Source: Blastopirellula sediminis (GTDB lineage Bacteria; Planctomycetota; Planctomycetia; Pirellulales; Pirellulaceae). Taken from it: 64,000 nt of DNA. Shown here piece by piece: positions 1-9,159 of the stretch. The notes below the pieces were generated by a model. It saw only the letters and a list, made by a program, of their open reading frames with translations, had not been told where the DNA came from and searched no databases. The DNA lies in assembly GCF_020966755.1 (NCBI RefSeq), contig NZ_JAJKFT010000004.1, positions 496,001 through 560,000 of the forward strand. Direction: 5' to 3'. The position numbers and the translations under genes were made by a program. Numbering within the stretch: the stretch's first letter is position 1; the number at the start of each line of letters is the position of its first letter.

Positions 1-1
1 G

Positions 2-1432
2 ATGGCGCTGCGCTGGATTCTCGATTCGCCCGAAACTAGTTTGACGACCGACGCCCGCTTGCAGCGTCAGGATTTGCTCACGAAGTATCCGGTCCTCAAG
101 ACGGCGCTCGACAAAGCGGATGAAATCCGTGGACAGTTAAAAGAGTTGCCGGCGCAAGCGATCGAGAAAGAACAATTCATCGAGCAGGAAAAGCTGGTCC
201 AGCAATTGGCGGAAACGGTCGCTGTGATGGAGACCAAATTGGGAGAAGTGGCGCTCCGTCGCGATCGAAGCACATTCCTCTTTCCGCCGTTGAGGACGAC
301 CAAAGAGCTGCGTGAAAAGATGCCCGAGAAGCAGGTGGTTCTCGCCTTCTTTAATTCGACCGGAGGCGTCTTCGCGTTTCTGTTTACGAAAGAAGATTAC
401 GTCTATTGGAAGGTCGAGAATCCGAATGCGCTGAAGAAAGAGGTCGTCGAACTGTTTCGTTCGATGGGGCTGTTGAAAAAAGATGGGCCGATTGACGTCG
501 AGACGCTGAAAGACGAAGCGTGGAAAGCGAACTCGGCCAAGTTGCTGACCACTCTGATGCCGACCTTGAAGCCGACCTTTTTCGACAACTATGACGAGCT
601 GGTCGTCGTGCCGGATGGCCCGATCTGGTACGTGCCGTTCGAGATGCTCCAGATGGACGACGGGGCAGGGGGATCGGTCTCGCTGACCGACAAGATCCGG
701 ATTCGGTACGCACCGTTGGCTTCTCTTTCGGTTCCTGAAATCGACAAACGCCGTCGACCGCTGTTGTCGGCGATCGTGTCGGGACGACTTTACGTGCGAG
801 ACGACGCCGAAGCGACCGACCATTACTACAAGCAACTGGAACCCGCCTTCGCGGCGTCGGCGCGATTGGATAAGAAGACGCCGGGACCGACCAGCTTGCT
901 CGGCAAGACTTGGGACAACCTGGTCGTGATGGACGACATGGAAGATATCGAGTATCTGCCGTACGGCTGGTCTTTGGCGCAGATCGACAAAGGGAAGCCG
1001 GGGAGCGATCTCGGCAGTTGGTTCCCCTTGCCGCTAGAGACCCCGCAAGCGATTTATCTCCCCGGGTTTCATACCGCCGCGGAAGAAAGTCTGAAGCGGG
1101 GCGGCAACGGCGACGAAATCTTCGCCGCCGTCATGGGAACCTTTTCGGGCGGAACGCAGACGTTGGCCCTCAGTCGGTGGCATAGCGGCGGCGACGCTGC
1201 GATTCGCATGACGGCCGGGATTGGCGCTCGCATCGATCAGATGCCTGCCAGCCAAGCCTGGCAGGAGGCGATCGCCGAAGTGCGGAATTCGCCGCTTGAC
1301 GCCGCTCACGAACCGCGAGTCCGCGTGTTGGGCGAGCTGAAGGCGCCCGAGAAAGCAGACCATCCGTTCTTCTGGGCCGACATGATGTTGATCGATACCG
1401 GTATTGTGCCGGTCGAAGAAGATTCGCCGTAG
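2..1432 (+). CDS. CHAT-domain-like protein, 5' end possibly cut by window edge
   Basis: At least 476 residues are present. The first ATG is at the second base of the window, so the true start probably lies upstream. Residues about 20-85 are charged and look coiled-coil. The C-terminal part resembles a CHAT (caspase-like, separase-related) fold: a 'VVVPDGPIWYVPFEML' strand-turn matches the usual 'ivPdg.L..lPfeaL' block, and a late 'GDEIFAAV...GGTQTLALSRW' block matches the usual 'GDE..gl..af..aGa.tvl.slW'. Where active CHAT proteases carry 'LSAC', this protein reads 'LPGFHTAAE', so the catalytic Cys appears lost, and I see no clear 'ATHG' His motif. It may be a non-catalytic CHAT protein. The family call rests on motif resemblance only. 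Confidence 0.6.
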   Translation: MALRWILDSPETSLTTDARLQRQDLLTKYPVLKTALDKADEIRGQLKELPAQAIEKEQFIEQEKLVQQLAETVAVMETKLGEVALRRDRSTFLFPPLRTTKELREKMPEKQVVLAFFNSTGGVFAFLFTKEDYVYWKVENPNALKKEVVELFRSMGLLKKDGPIDVETLKDEAWKANSAKLLTTLMPTLKPTFFDNYDELVVVPDGPIWYVPFEMLQMDDGAGGSVSLTDKIRIRYAPLASLSVPEIDKRRRPLLSAIVSGRLYVRDDAEATDHYYKQLEPAFAASARLDKKTPGPTSLLGKTWDNLVVMDDMEDIEYLPYGWSLAQIDKGKPGSDLGSWFPLPLETPQAIYLPGFHTAAEESLKRGGNGDEIFAAVMGTFSGGTQTLALSRWHSGGDAAIRMTAGIGARIDQMPASQAWQEAIAEVRNSPLDAAHEPRVRVLGELKAPEKADHPFFWADMMLIDTGIVPVEEDSP

Positions 1433-1442
1433 GCGGACTCGA

Positions 1443-2561
1443 CTATTCGAGCGATTCCGGCGTTGGGTTGCGGCGGAACTTCAGCCAGCGATGCAAACGG
1501 AGCGCCTGGGCTCGCAACATCCATTGCGAGTGATGGCAGATGCGGTAGCTCATCGCCAGGCTCGTACGCCAGCCCGCTTTCGTTTCAAGATGGTTCGGGC
1601 CGAGGTCTAGTCGGCGCTCGCCGAGCGAGATGCTGTCCATCAGCCCGTGAGCGTATTGCAGCGTTCCCAGACCAAGATTCTGCAGGTCCGGGTCATGCCC
1701 GACTCGCATCGCTTGGATTTCGCCTTGATGGTGGTACTTGTAGCCGAAGGCGATCATGCGTCCGTCCTGCTTCAAGTAGCCGATATCGAGCATTCCGAGC
1801 CGGGTCGCCGCTTCGTGGGAATCGTGGAAGAAGTCGCGGACCGATGCATGCGACAGCGTGGTGCCGGTTTCGGAAGATCCTTGCCAACTGCGGGCGGCGA
1901 GCTGCATGCAGTCTTCCAACAGAGACCAGCTTTCCTCCATCGAGCCGTTAGGAGAGGCTTCCGGGCGAAATCGATGGAAGGTAATCCCCGAAGTTTCGCC
2001 GCGACGGATCAATCGTCGTACGTTTTGACGAAATTTTGATTTGCGTGACTCGAGGTAGTCTTCCCAGGAGTTGGGGAGATCGACCATGGAAATCTCTTTC
2101 CACGGGGTGACCAGAGTCGACATTCCGGCCAGGCGAAACGCATTCTCGGTCCGCCCCCGATCGACGGCGTCCATTTCGACCCAGCGGAGATCGAGCAAAT
2201 CCCAGTCCCGCCGGGTCTGAGCGATGTAGCGGAGGCCAAGAGCCAGCGTCGCGGCGCCGTCGGCGCCAATCGGTCCGTAGAACGAACCCCAGTCGGCCAG
2301 CGGATAGGTCAGGACTCGGAAACTTCCGAGCCGGGTTTGTTCGCGGCGAACGACCAGCGGCAGAATTCCAATTGGCTCGCCGCCGGCATGAACGATCAGA
2401 ACGCGCAGTCTTTGGTCGGCCCCGAAATTCTTCCAATAGGCGCAGAGCCACTGGAGCGTTTGAAAGAACGTCGCCCGCGGCATCCGAGCAAATAGCGTCT
2501 TCCACACCGCCGCATAGGCGACGAGGTCGCTGATCTCGCTTATTTCGACCACTTCGGTCAT
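1443..2561 (-). CDS. FemAB/BioF2-like GNAT-fold acetyltransferase
   Basis: 372 residues from the ATG at 2561. An in-frame TTG at 2612 would add 17 residues but has no better ribosome site. The protein has the double-GNAT look of the Acetyltransf_6/CelD-type family: an N-terminal acceptor half ('FFQTLQWLCAYWKNFG'), a middle Arg/Lys-rich helix ('SRKSKFRQNVRRLIRRG'), and a C-terminal acyl-CoA-like half ('IAFGYKYHHQGEIQAMRVG', then 'LGLGTLQYAHGLMDSI'). Such proteins are often linked to polysaccharide or cell-envelope acylation, but nothing nearby fixes the substrate. It is convergent with the CHAT-like gene, with 10 bases between stops. No signal peptide, so cytosolic. Confidence 0.75.
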   Translation of the reverse strand: MTEVVEISEISDLVAYAAVWKTLFARMPRATFFQTLQWLCAYWKNFGADQRLRVLIVHAGGEPIGILPLVVRREQTRLGSFRVLTYPLADWGSFYGPIGADGAATLALGLRYIAQTRRDWDLLDLRWVEMDAVDRGRTENAFRLAGMSTLVTPWKEISMVDLPNSWEDYLESRKSKFRQNVRRLIRRGETSGITFHRFRPEASPNGSMEESWSLLEDCMQLAARSWQGSSETGTTLSHASVRDFFHDSHEAATRLGMLDIGYLKQDGRMIAFGYKYHHQGEIQAMRVGHDPDLQNLGLGTLQYAHGLMDSISLGERRLDLGPNHLETKAGWRTSLAMSYRICHHSQWMLRAQALRLHRWLKFRRNPTPESLE

Positions 2562-3030
2562 GGAATCGCCATTGGATAGGGGCGCATTGATACCGGCGAG
2601 GATGATTCGCAAATCCCGGACCGGCGGCGGTCAGGTACCCCGGCCGCATGCCTAAAACATGCCTTGTAGTACGGGATTACGTCGAATTTGCGCGGCACAA
2701 ATGATCAGATTTCGTGTTGTAAAAGGGAAACAACGATCGGTTATCCGTTGCAGCGATTCAGCGCGCAAGAATTGACCTCAACCGACCACGATCGGTTACG
2801 ATGCGAACAGGGCGGTGAATCGAAAGTGTCGAATTGAGGAATTTGACGGGTAAGGTCGAATAGTCCCCCCGTCTAGCAGGTGAAGCGGTAAGCCGCGTCA
2901 CCCTATGGTTTTACCGCAGCCGGATCGTTGCGCATGAAACAAAACTGGATATAATGTGGATCAAGACTGCGGTCGTACCCCCCAACTTGATTTGCATTGA
3001 CGATCACAACGGCCCGAGAAGGAGCCCTGA
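2562..3030. other. 469-bp intergenic region between divergent genes
   Basis: Holds the start regions of the acetyltransferase (left) and the MoxR operon (right). Apart from the promoter-like hexamers near 2950 and the ribosome site at about 3017-3022, I see no conserved RNA or coding signal. A short GC-rich inverted segment (about 2881-2900) could fold locally. Confidence 0.5.
2928..2955 (+). promoter_or_regulatory. Candidate sigma-70 promoter of the MoxR-DUF58-transglutaminase operon
   Basis: A perfect TATAAT at 2950-2955 follows TTGCGC at 2928-2933 with a 16-base spacer. The -35 matches only three of six consensus bases. Transcription would begin near 2962, leaving a leader of about 70 bases before the moxR ATG at 3031. 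Confidence 0.45.
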
Positions 3031-3972
3031 ATGCCGGCGGAGTTAACGAGTCTCGTCGCGGAACTGGAAACAAGCATCTCTCGCGTTGTCTTAGGCAAGT
3101 CAGAAGTTGTTCGTAAGTGTCTGATTACGCTGCTCGCGGGCGAACATCTGTTGCTGGAAGACGTTCCCGGCGTCGGTAAGACTTTGGTTGGGAAAGCGTT
3201 AGCTCGCAGTTTGGATGGTGAATTCTGCCGTTTGCAGTTCACCCCCGACCTATTGCCCAGCGATATCGTCGGCTCGAACGTTTTCAACAACAAAACGCAC
3301 GAGTTCGTTTTCCATCGCGGGCCGATCTTCGCGAACATCGTGATCGCCGACGAAATCAATCGCACCTCCCCGCGTACGCAAAGTGCGCTGCTGGAAGCGA
3401 TGAGCGATAACCAGGTCTCGGTCGACGGGGTGACGCATGATCTGCCGACGCCGTTCATGGTGATCGCGACGCAGAACCCGTTCGAGTTCGAGGGGACCTA
3501 CCCGCTGCCGGAAAGCCAACTCGATCGCTTTCTGATGCGGATCTCGATGGGTTATCCGGATCGCGCCGCGGAGCGTCAGATTCTGGAAACGCATCGTCGC
3601 GGCGAGCCGGTCGCCGAACTGACGCCGGTGCTCCACTGCGAACAGATCAAGCAGCTGCAAGACGCCGTTCGCGAAATCGACATGAACGACTCGGTTCATG
3701 AGTACCTGCTCGACATCGTTGAAGCGACTCGCGACACCGACGACCTGCAAGTTGGCGCCAGCACGCGTGCGGCGATCAGCTTGTATCGCGCGGCGCAAAG
3801 CCTGGCGATGATTGAAGGACGCGATTTCGTCGTTCCGGACGACGTCAAGCATTTGGCCGTTTCGGTCTTGGCGCATCGCGTCATTCCGAAGGGTTATCTC
3901 CACGCGGGGCAACGCGAAGCGGTAGAGACGATCGTGAGTCGAATCGTGGACGAAGTCGCCGTGCCGACCTAA
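3031..3972 (+). CDS. MoxR-family AAA+ ATPase
   Basis: 313 residues, the normal MoxR length. The Walker A site ('VPGVGKTLVG', about residues 45-54), Walker B ('IVIADEINR', about 103-111) and the sensor/arginine region ('ATQNPFEFEGTYPLPE', then 'QLDRF') are intact. An AAA lid domain follows ('VGASTRAAISLYRAAQ'). MoxR ATPases act as cytosolic chaperone-like factors that activate or mature partner complexes, often with DUF58 and membrane proteins encoded beside them, as here. An AAGGAG site lies a few bases before the ATG. First gene of a three-gene operon with the DUF58 and TgpA-like genes; a paralogue is at 51085-52341. Confidence 0.93.
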   Translation: MPAELTSLVAELETSISRVVLGKSEVVRKCLITLLAGEHLLLEDVPGVGKTLVGKALARSLDGEFCRLQFTPDLLPSDIVGSNVFNNKTHEFVFHRGPIFANIVIADEINRTSPRTQSALLEAMSDNQVSVDGVTHDLPTPFMVIATQNPFEFEGTYPLPESQLDRFLMRISMGYPDRAAERQILETHRRGEPVAELTPVLHCEQIKQLQDAVREIDMNDSVHEYLLDIVEATRDTDDLQVGASTRAAISLYRAAQSLAMIEGRDFVVPDDVKHLAVSVLAHRVIPKGYLHAGQREAVETIVSRIVDEVAVPT

Positions 3973-4022
3973 GTAGGCGATCCGTTCGACCATCCCTATT
4001 CCAGGCGTTGAAGGAGGTTCGG

Positions 4023-5234
4023 ATGTCGTTCTGGAGCAGACAGGGCTCCATGATTACTCGCGAAGGGACTTACTATCTCCTCGTGATGACGTTCATCGTG
4101 ATCGGCGCCATGATTCGCAACTTCCAGTTGCTGATGGTTCTGGCCTGCATGATGGTCGGCCCTTTGCTTTACAACTGGCGCGTCGTGCAGGGATCGCTAC
4201 GCCGGCTAAAATTCACCCGCAAGCTCTCCCATTCGGTCTGTGCCGGCGATCCGCTGTTGATCGAACTGCGCGTCGAGAATTCGGGACGCGGTTCGGTTTA
4301 TGCAATCGTCGCGAGCGACGTCATCGAAGCGGTCGACGGCCCGAATGTCGGCGAGACGTGCGACGTCGAAGTCTTTTTCGCACGCGTCCGGAGCGGAGCG
4401 CCGGAGACATCGACCTACAGGGCCCGCGTCCAGCATCGTGGGCGATATCGGCTTGGCCCGCTCGAAGCGTCGACCGCATTTCCGCTTGGTCTAATCCGCA
4501 ATACGTTGAAGCTGGGCGAAACCGACGACTTGATCGTCTACCCGCGAATTGGGCGTTTGACCCCGGTCTGGAAGCGGCTGATTCAAGACGATCGTTCTGG
4601 CTACGCCGCGAGTCGCCGCACGCACGGCATGCATGAAGGAGACTTCTACGGCCTGCGCGAATGGCGAACCGGGGATCCGAAGCAATGGATCCACTGGCGC
4701 ACGACCGCCAAACGGAACCAATTGGTTGTGCGGCAATTTGAAAAACAGAGCGAGCAGGACGTAACGATCATCGTCGACGCTTGGGTTTCGCCGCAGCCGA
4801 CTCCGCAGGAAGTTGCGAGCGTCGAGCGAATCGTCAGCATGGCCGCTTCGGTCGTCGCTGATCTTTCGGCCGTTGGCGGTTGTCAGATGTATCTCGCGTG
4901 CGCTGGCGCCAAGATGAAAAACCTCCACGGGTCGGTCTCCCAGGCGTTCGTCCACGAGGCGATGACCATGTTGGCCGAAGTGACGCCAGCCCCGCACAAG
5001 TCGATCGACAAATGTCTGTTGAACGCACTGCGGGTGGGGCGAACCGGCAAGGTGGTTATTCTCAGCTCGCGAAAGTTGGAGCTCTCGGATACCAACACGT
5101 TTCAGCAGGTCTGGAACGATCACAAGCTGCGATCGGAAATTGGACGAGTGATCTGCCTGTCCGACGCACGGGGCGAACTGGAGAACCTGTTTTTCGACGG
5201 CGCCCAGATTAACTCCGGAAAGGAGTCGTCATGA
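4023..5234 (+). CDS. DUF58 domain protein (MoxR partner)
   Basis: 403 residues. The ATG at 4023 is chosen because AAGGAGGT sits at 4011-4018, a near-perfect Shine-Dalgarno; the in-frame TTG at 4008 lies before it. Two adjacent N-terminal hydrophobic stretches (about residues 15-50) are followed by a beta-rich extracytoplasmic-looking region. The DUF58 signature comes next ('GDFYGLREWRTGDPKQ', then 'IHWRTTAKRNQLVVRQFE') with a vWA-like strand ('VTIIVDAWVS'). DUF58 proteins usually pair with MoxR ATPases and transglutaminase-like membrane proteins. The stop overlaps the next gene's start as ATGA, so translation is probably coupled. Confidence 0.88.
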   Translation: MSFWSRQGSMITREGTYYLLVMTFIVIGAMIRNFQLLMVLACMMVGPLLYNWRVVQGSLRRLKFTRKLSHSVCAGDPLLIELRVENSGRGSVYAIVASDVIEAVDGPNVGETCDVEVFFARVRSGAPETSTYRARVQHRGRYRLGPLEASTAFPLGLIRNTLKLGETDDLIVYPRIGRLTPVWKRLIQDDRSGYAASRRTHGMHEGDFYGLREWRTGDPKQWIHWRTTAKRNQLVVRQFEKQSEQDVTIIVDAWVSPQPTPQEVASVERIVSMAASVVADLSAVGGCQMYLACAGAKMKNLHGSVSQAFVHEAMTMLAEVTPAPHKSIDKCLLNALRVGRTGKVVILSSRKLELSDTNTFQQVWNDHKLRSEIGRVICLSDARGELENLFFDGAQINSGKESS

Positions 5235-7663
5235 AGGTCGAACGTCTGCTGCAAATCAGCGTCGCTGTTTTGGCGGCGCTCGGAGCGATGTTGCTCGGCG
5301 GGGGAGAAACCGACGACGCCGCGCTGCCGATCGCCGCGGTGGCGGCTGCATTCATTTCGGTTTACGTCACCGACATTCAGCGCTGGTTCAGTTTGAATCG
5401 GAACCTGGCCAACATCGCGGCTTTGTTGGCGGTCGCGTTTTCGATCTCCGACTTCTGGCCCGGCAACAGCACCGAAAAGCTGCAGGCGATCGCTAAACTG
5501 CTGATCTATCTGCAGATCGTCCTCTTATTCCAGCGGAAGTCGACACGCGTTTATTGGCATCTCTGCGTATTGAGTTTATTGCAGGTGGTGGTCGCCGCTG
5601 CGCTTAATTTGAACGTGTCGTTCGGCTTTATGCTGGTCGCCTACATGTTCGCCGCACTGACGACGCTCAGCTTGTTCTTCATTTACCGGGAAACGGTTCG
5701 CGTCGATCCGGTATTGAAAGCGGAACATGACGCGATCGACAATCGCCCCGTCTTCGCTCTATTTGGGGGACGGGATGAGCTTATCGACGTCAGCGCCGCC
5801 AACACCGAAGCGGTGGTGCTCGAATCGCGACTTCCCAAGAATCTGGCGACCGTCTTTTCCAGCTGGCAGATGTTCGTCCAGGTCTGCAAGCTCGGCTTCG
5901 TCACGCTGATTGCGACGGTCGTCGTCTTTTACGCGTTTCCGCGACCTCATCGTGATCAGTGGGGCGGTGGACTCGCCGGCGGTCTGCGTGAGACCGGCTT
6001 TAAGGATCAGATTTCGTTCGATCGCATGGGACGGATCATGCAGAGCGACGAAATGGTGATGCGAGTCGGGTTCCGCAGTCCGGTGACCGACATGCCGAAA
6101 GAGTCGTCGCTGGAGCCGTACTTCCGCGGCACCGTCCTCAACCGTTACCAGATTCAGACCTCGAGCTGGATCACGACTTATTCGCCTGATGACGAAGGCG
6201 CCACCGAATTGCCGACTCCGCCGCCGGGCGTCGAAATGGTTCGGCAACGCGTCGTTTTGAACCCGCGTACTCGGCTGGTGCAGACGGCGCATGGGCATCT
6301 CCTCTTTAGCGTTTATCCAGCGTATCGCGATCGTTTGACTTCGCCCGAGATCATCGACGACCGATTGGCCGGGTTTTTGTCGTACGCGACGCCCGACGCA
6401 CTTGGGGCGAAGCCGTCGCAGTACAACGTGTTGATCCCTTGGCGACCTGCCGAGTTGGAAAACCGACTGCTGGCGGTGGAAAGTCGCGGCAAGGACAAGG
6501 ATAATCTCGACTGGCGCACGGTCGACTATCTCTCGTCGCTCAAGAAGGTCGAAGTTTTCGCGTTTGGGCAGCTGCAGCAAACGACTCGGGAAGCGATCGC
6601 CGATTCCAAGATCGATCCGAACAACGACTTCGAGGTCGCCCAGACGCTCGAACGCTTCTTCACCGACGACGGCGGCTTTAACTACACGCTTGAAATCGAT
6701 CCCCGCGTCCGTGATCCAAATCTCGATCCGCTGGAGGACTTCGTGGTCAACCATCGCTCGGGGCACTGCGAATACTTCGCCGGCGCGATGGCGCTGATGC
6801 TGCGATATCAGCAGATCCCGTCGCGAATCGTCGTCGGCTACAAAGGGGGCGAATACAATTCGGTCGGCGGCTACTACGCCGTGAAGCAGATGCACGCTCA
6901 CGCTTGGGTGGAAGCGTACATCAAGCATGAAGATCTCCCCGAAGCGGTACGCGACAGCTACCCGACCGGCGCCTGGCTGCGGCTAGATCCGACTCCCAGC
7001 GGCGAAACGCAAGCGGTCTACGAAGAAAAAGAAGGGTTCCTGAGCAAGACGCTCGATTGGTTCGACTATCTCGAACTGATGTGGCGCGATTACGTGGTCG
7101 AGATGAACTCGGAGCGTCAGGAGAACGCGATCTACAAGCCGTTTACCGATCGCATCTGGCGACCGCTCGGTGGTTGGTTCAACTACGAAGAATGGCGGCA
7201 GTGGGTGAAAGACCATGCTGCCAGCATCGGCATCGACATCGAAGGGGAGTGGTTCAGCTGGTACATGAGCCTGCTGACGATCTTCTGTACGATCGCCGGG
7301 TTTGCGATTTATCAGGGAGGTCGCTGGCTCTTCCGCCGCTATGGCTTGCCGCTTTGGCGCTGGGTTCGCCGCCAGCTTCACTTCAACCGCCACGGCGTCA
7401 CGTTCTACTTGCAGCTCGAACGTCGACTCGCGAAATGCGGGATGCGACGCAATCCCGGGCAAACGCCGTACGAGTTCGTCGATTCGCTCCGCGAACGTCT
7501 GACGCCGGTGGCGATGGATGCGATCGCGCCGATCGTCGAGGCGTACTACCGCGTCCGCTTTGGCGGCGTGGTCCTCAGTGAGGATGCGCTGGCCGGCATC
7601 GACGAACGGATGCTGATCCTGCAGGGAGAACTCGATCAGCTCAATCGAGCCCCGCGGTTCTAA
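5231..7663 (+). CDS. TgpA-like transmembrane transglutaminase (DUF3488-transglutaminase-DUF4129)
   Basis: 810 residues. The N-terminal 200 residues contain several membrane helices (DUF3488-like). A long extracytoplasmic part carries the transglutaminase-like core: Cys513 in 'GHCEYFAGAMALMLR', His557 in 'HAHAWVEAY' and Asp586 in 'RLDPTPSG', a complete catalytic triad. A later membrane helix (about residues 675-695) precedes a cytoplasmic DUF4129-like tail ('KCGMRRNPGQTPYEFVDSLR'). Homologues such as Pseudomonas TgpA are periplasmic-facing enzymes encoded with MoxR and DUF58 proteins. Start overlaps the upstream stop by four bases. Substrate not known. Confidence 0.9.
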   Translation: MKVERLLQISVAVLAALGAMLLGGGETDDAALPIAAVAAAFISVYVTDIQRWFSLNRNLANIAALLAVAFSISDFWPGNSTEKLQAIAKLLIYLQIVLLFQRKSTRVYWHLCVLSLLQVVVAAALNLNVSFGFMLVAYMFAALTTLSLFFIYRETVRVDPVLKAEHDAIDNRPVFALFGGRDELIDVSAANTEAVVLESRLPKNLATVFSSWQMFVQVCKLGFVTLIATVVVFYAFPRPHRDQWGGGLAGGLRETGFKDQISFDRMGRIMQSDEMVMRVGFRSPVTDMPKESSLEPYFRGTVLNRYQIQTSSWITTYSPDDEGATELPTPPPGVEMVRQRVVLNPRTRLVQTAHGHLLFSVYPAYRDRLTSPEIIDDRLAGFLSYATPDALGAKPSQYNVLIPWRPAELENRLLAVESRGKDKDNLDWRTVDYLSSLKKVEVFAFGQLQQTTREAIADSKIDPNNDFEVAQTLERFFTDDGGFNYTLEIDPRVRDPNLDPLEDFVVNHRSGHCEYFAGAMALMLRYQQIPSRIVVGYKGGEYNSVGGYYAVKQMHAHAWVEAYIKHEDLPEAVRDSYPTGAWLRLDPTPSGETQAVYEEKEGFLSKTLDWFDYLELMWRDYVVEMNSERQENAIYKPFTDRIWRPLGGWFNYEEWRQWVKDHAASIGIDIEGEWFSWYMSLLTIFCTIAGFAIYQGGRWLFRRYGLPLWRWVRRQLHFNRHGVTFYLQLERRLAKCGMRRNPGQTPYEFVDSLRERLTPVAMDAIAPIVEAYYRVRFGGVVLSEDALAGIDERMLILQGELDQLNRAPRF

Positions 7664-7683
7664 GAGGTTCCGCCACTTGGTTA

Positions 7684-7709
7684 GCCCAGATAGCTGCTGC
7701 TATCTGGGC
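7684..7709 (+). terminator. Hairpin, family C palindrome copy 1
   Basis: A perfect 10-bp stem (GCCCAGATAG / CTATCTGGGC) around a CTGCTG loop, 20 bases after the TgpA-like stop. No T-tract follows, so it may be a repeat rather than an intrinsic terminator. A near-identical stem recurs at 7832. Confidence 0.5.
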
Positions 7710-7831
7710 GGCGCAGCCGCTGGAAGCATTGGCCAGCGGCGTGCAGCGCGAAAGAAGTTGGCGACTTCAAACGATTGCCATCCTCCGCTTGGATACAGAA
7801 CGCGGACAGATGCTTCCTGCCGACTTCGTCG

Positions 7832-7857
7832 GCCCAGATAGCGAGAGCTATCCGGGC
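7832..7857. repeat. Hairpin, family C palindrome copy 2
   Basis: Same stem as the copy at 7684 (GCCCAGATAG on the left; CTATCCGGGC on the right, giving one G-U pair) with a different loop, CGAGAG. It lies 13 bases beyond the ychF stop, so on the minus strand it can serve ychF. Confidence 0.5.
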
Positions 7858-7869
7858 GAACCATCTCGT

Positions 7870-8961
7870 TTACACGTTAAACAGGAAGTGGCAAACGTCG
7901 CCGTCCTGCATGACGTAAGCTTTCCCTTCGACGCGCAGTTTGCCGGCGTCGCGGATCGCTTTTTCTGAGTGGTATTGTTCCAGGTCGGCGACCGAGTAGG
8001 TCTCGCAGCGAATGAAGCCGCGTTCGAAGTCGGAGTGGATCACGCCGGCCGCTTGCGGGGCGGTGGCGCCGATCGGAATCGTCCAAGCTCGAACTTCCTT
8101 CTCGCCGGCGGTGAAGTAGCTTTGCAGGCCGAGTAACTTATACGCCGCCCGAGCGAACGTGTGGAGCGCCGGTTCGGTCAGGCCGACGCTTTCCAGCATC
8201 TCCTGGCGATCGGCCGGATCGAGCTCGATCAACTCCGCTTCCAGACGCGCACAAACCGGGACGACTTCGCCCCCTTCTTCCGCCGCGCGGGCTTTCACCT
8301 TGGCGACCAGGTCCCCTTCGCCGGAGAGGTTGTCTTCGTCGACGTTGGCCAGGTACAGGACCTTCTTGGCGGTGATCAGGCCCAGCCCTCGAATCCGCTT
8401 GGCGACTTCCGGGTCAGTGATCGACATCGAACGGACCGGTTTGCCTTCCGAGAGGACTTCGTAGCACTGGGCGAGCAGCTCAAGCCGAGCCTTCGCTTCT
8501 TTGTCGCCGGAGCGAGCCGACTTGGCGGCGCGATCTTTGGCCGATTCGACCGTTTGCAGGTCGGCCAGCATCAGCTCGGTGTCGATCGTTTCGATGTCGC
8601 GAATCGGGTCGACCGAGCCTTCGACGTGGATGACGTCGTTGTCGGCGAAGCAACGGACGACATGAACGATCGCGTCGACTTCACGGATGTGCGAGAGGAA
8701 TTTGTTCCCCAACCCTTCCCCTTCGGAAGCCCCCCGGACGATGCCGGCGATATCGACCAACTGCAGCACAGCCGGGATCACCTTCTGCGTCTTGATGTAC
8801 TGCTGGATCGTCTCCAAACGGGGATCCGGGACCGGGACGATCCCGACGTTGGGCTCGATCGTGCAGAACGGGTAGTTCTCGCTGGCGATGCCTGCGGCGG
8901 TCAAGGCGTTGAACAGCGTCGATTTGCCGACGTTGGGTAGACCGACGATTCCAGCTTCCAT
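7870..8961 (-). CDS. ychF: Redox-regulated ATPase YchF (Obg-like)
   Basis: 363 residues, the standard length for YchF/OLA1. The G1 loop '[15 protein letters not shown]' is at residues about 7-21. The '[10 protein letters not shown]' segment is the YchF-type G3 region, and the C-terminal TGS-like domain ends in '[15 protein letters not shown]', close to the usual YchF ending. This is a near-universal bacterial ATPase that binds ribosomes and is implicated in stress responses. The ATG at 8961 is the only sensible start. It is transcribed alone, convergent with the transglutaminase operon. Confidence 0.96.
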   Translation of the reverse strand: MEAGIVGLPNVGKSTLFNALTAAGIASENYPFCTIEPNVGIVPVPDPRLETIQQYIKTQKVIPAVLQLVDIAGIVRGASEGEGLGNKFLSHIREVDAIVHVVRCFADNDVIHVEGSVDPIRDIETIDTELMLADLQTVESAKDRAAKSARSGDKEAKARLELLAQCYEVLSEGKPVRSMSITDPEVAKRIRGLGLITAKKVLYLANVDEDNLSGEGDLVAKVKARAAEEGGEVVPVCARLEAELIELDPADRQEMLESVGLTEPALHTFARAAYKLLGLQSYFTAGEKEVRAWTIPIGATAPQAAGVIHSDFERGFIRCETYSVADLEQYHSEKAIRDAGKLRVEGKAYVMQDGDVCHFLFNV

Positions 8962-9081
8962 AGCTAACTGACTTCTTTATTGGGGATCGAGATATTAGCG
9001 CCAAGCGGTTGATTTTACCCGAAAACGCCCCACCGGTAAGCGGTGCTGCCGGCTCGACGTTCGCGGCTTTCCGGAAACGAA

Positions 9082-9114
9082 AAAAGCGTCGATCGGGCGG
9101 ATCGACGCTTTTTG
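9082..9114 (-). terminator. Intrinsic terminator after the Cys-rich gene
   Basis: A 14-bp stem (AAAAAGCGTCGATC / GATCGACGCTTTTT) with loop GGGCG. On the minus strand it ends in a T-run, 45 bases after the stop of the Cys-rich gene and before ychF. Confidence 0.8.
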
Positions 9115-9159
9115 TGGGTGGATCGTGGGTCGCTTCGCGGCGGGCGAAGCGGTTTTCGA

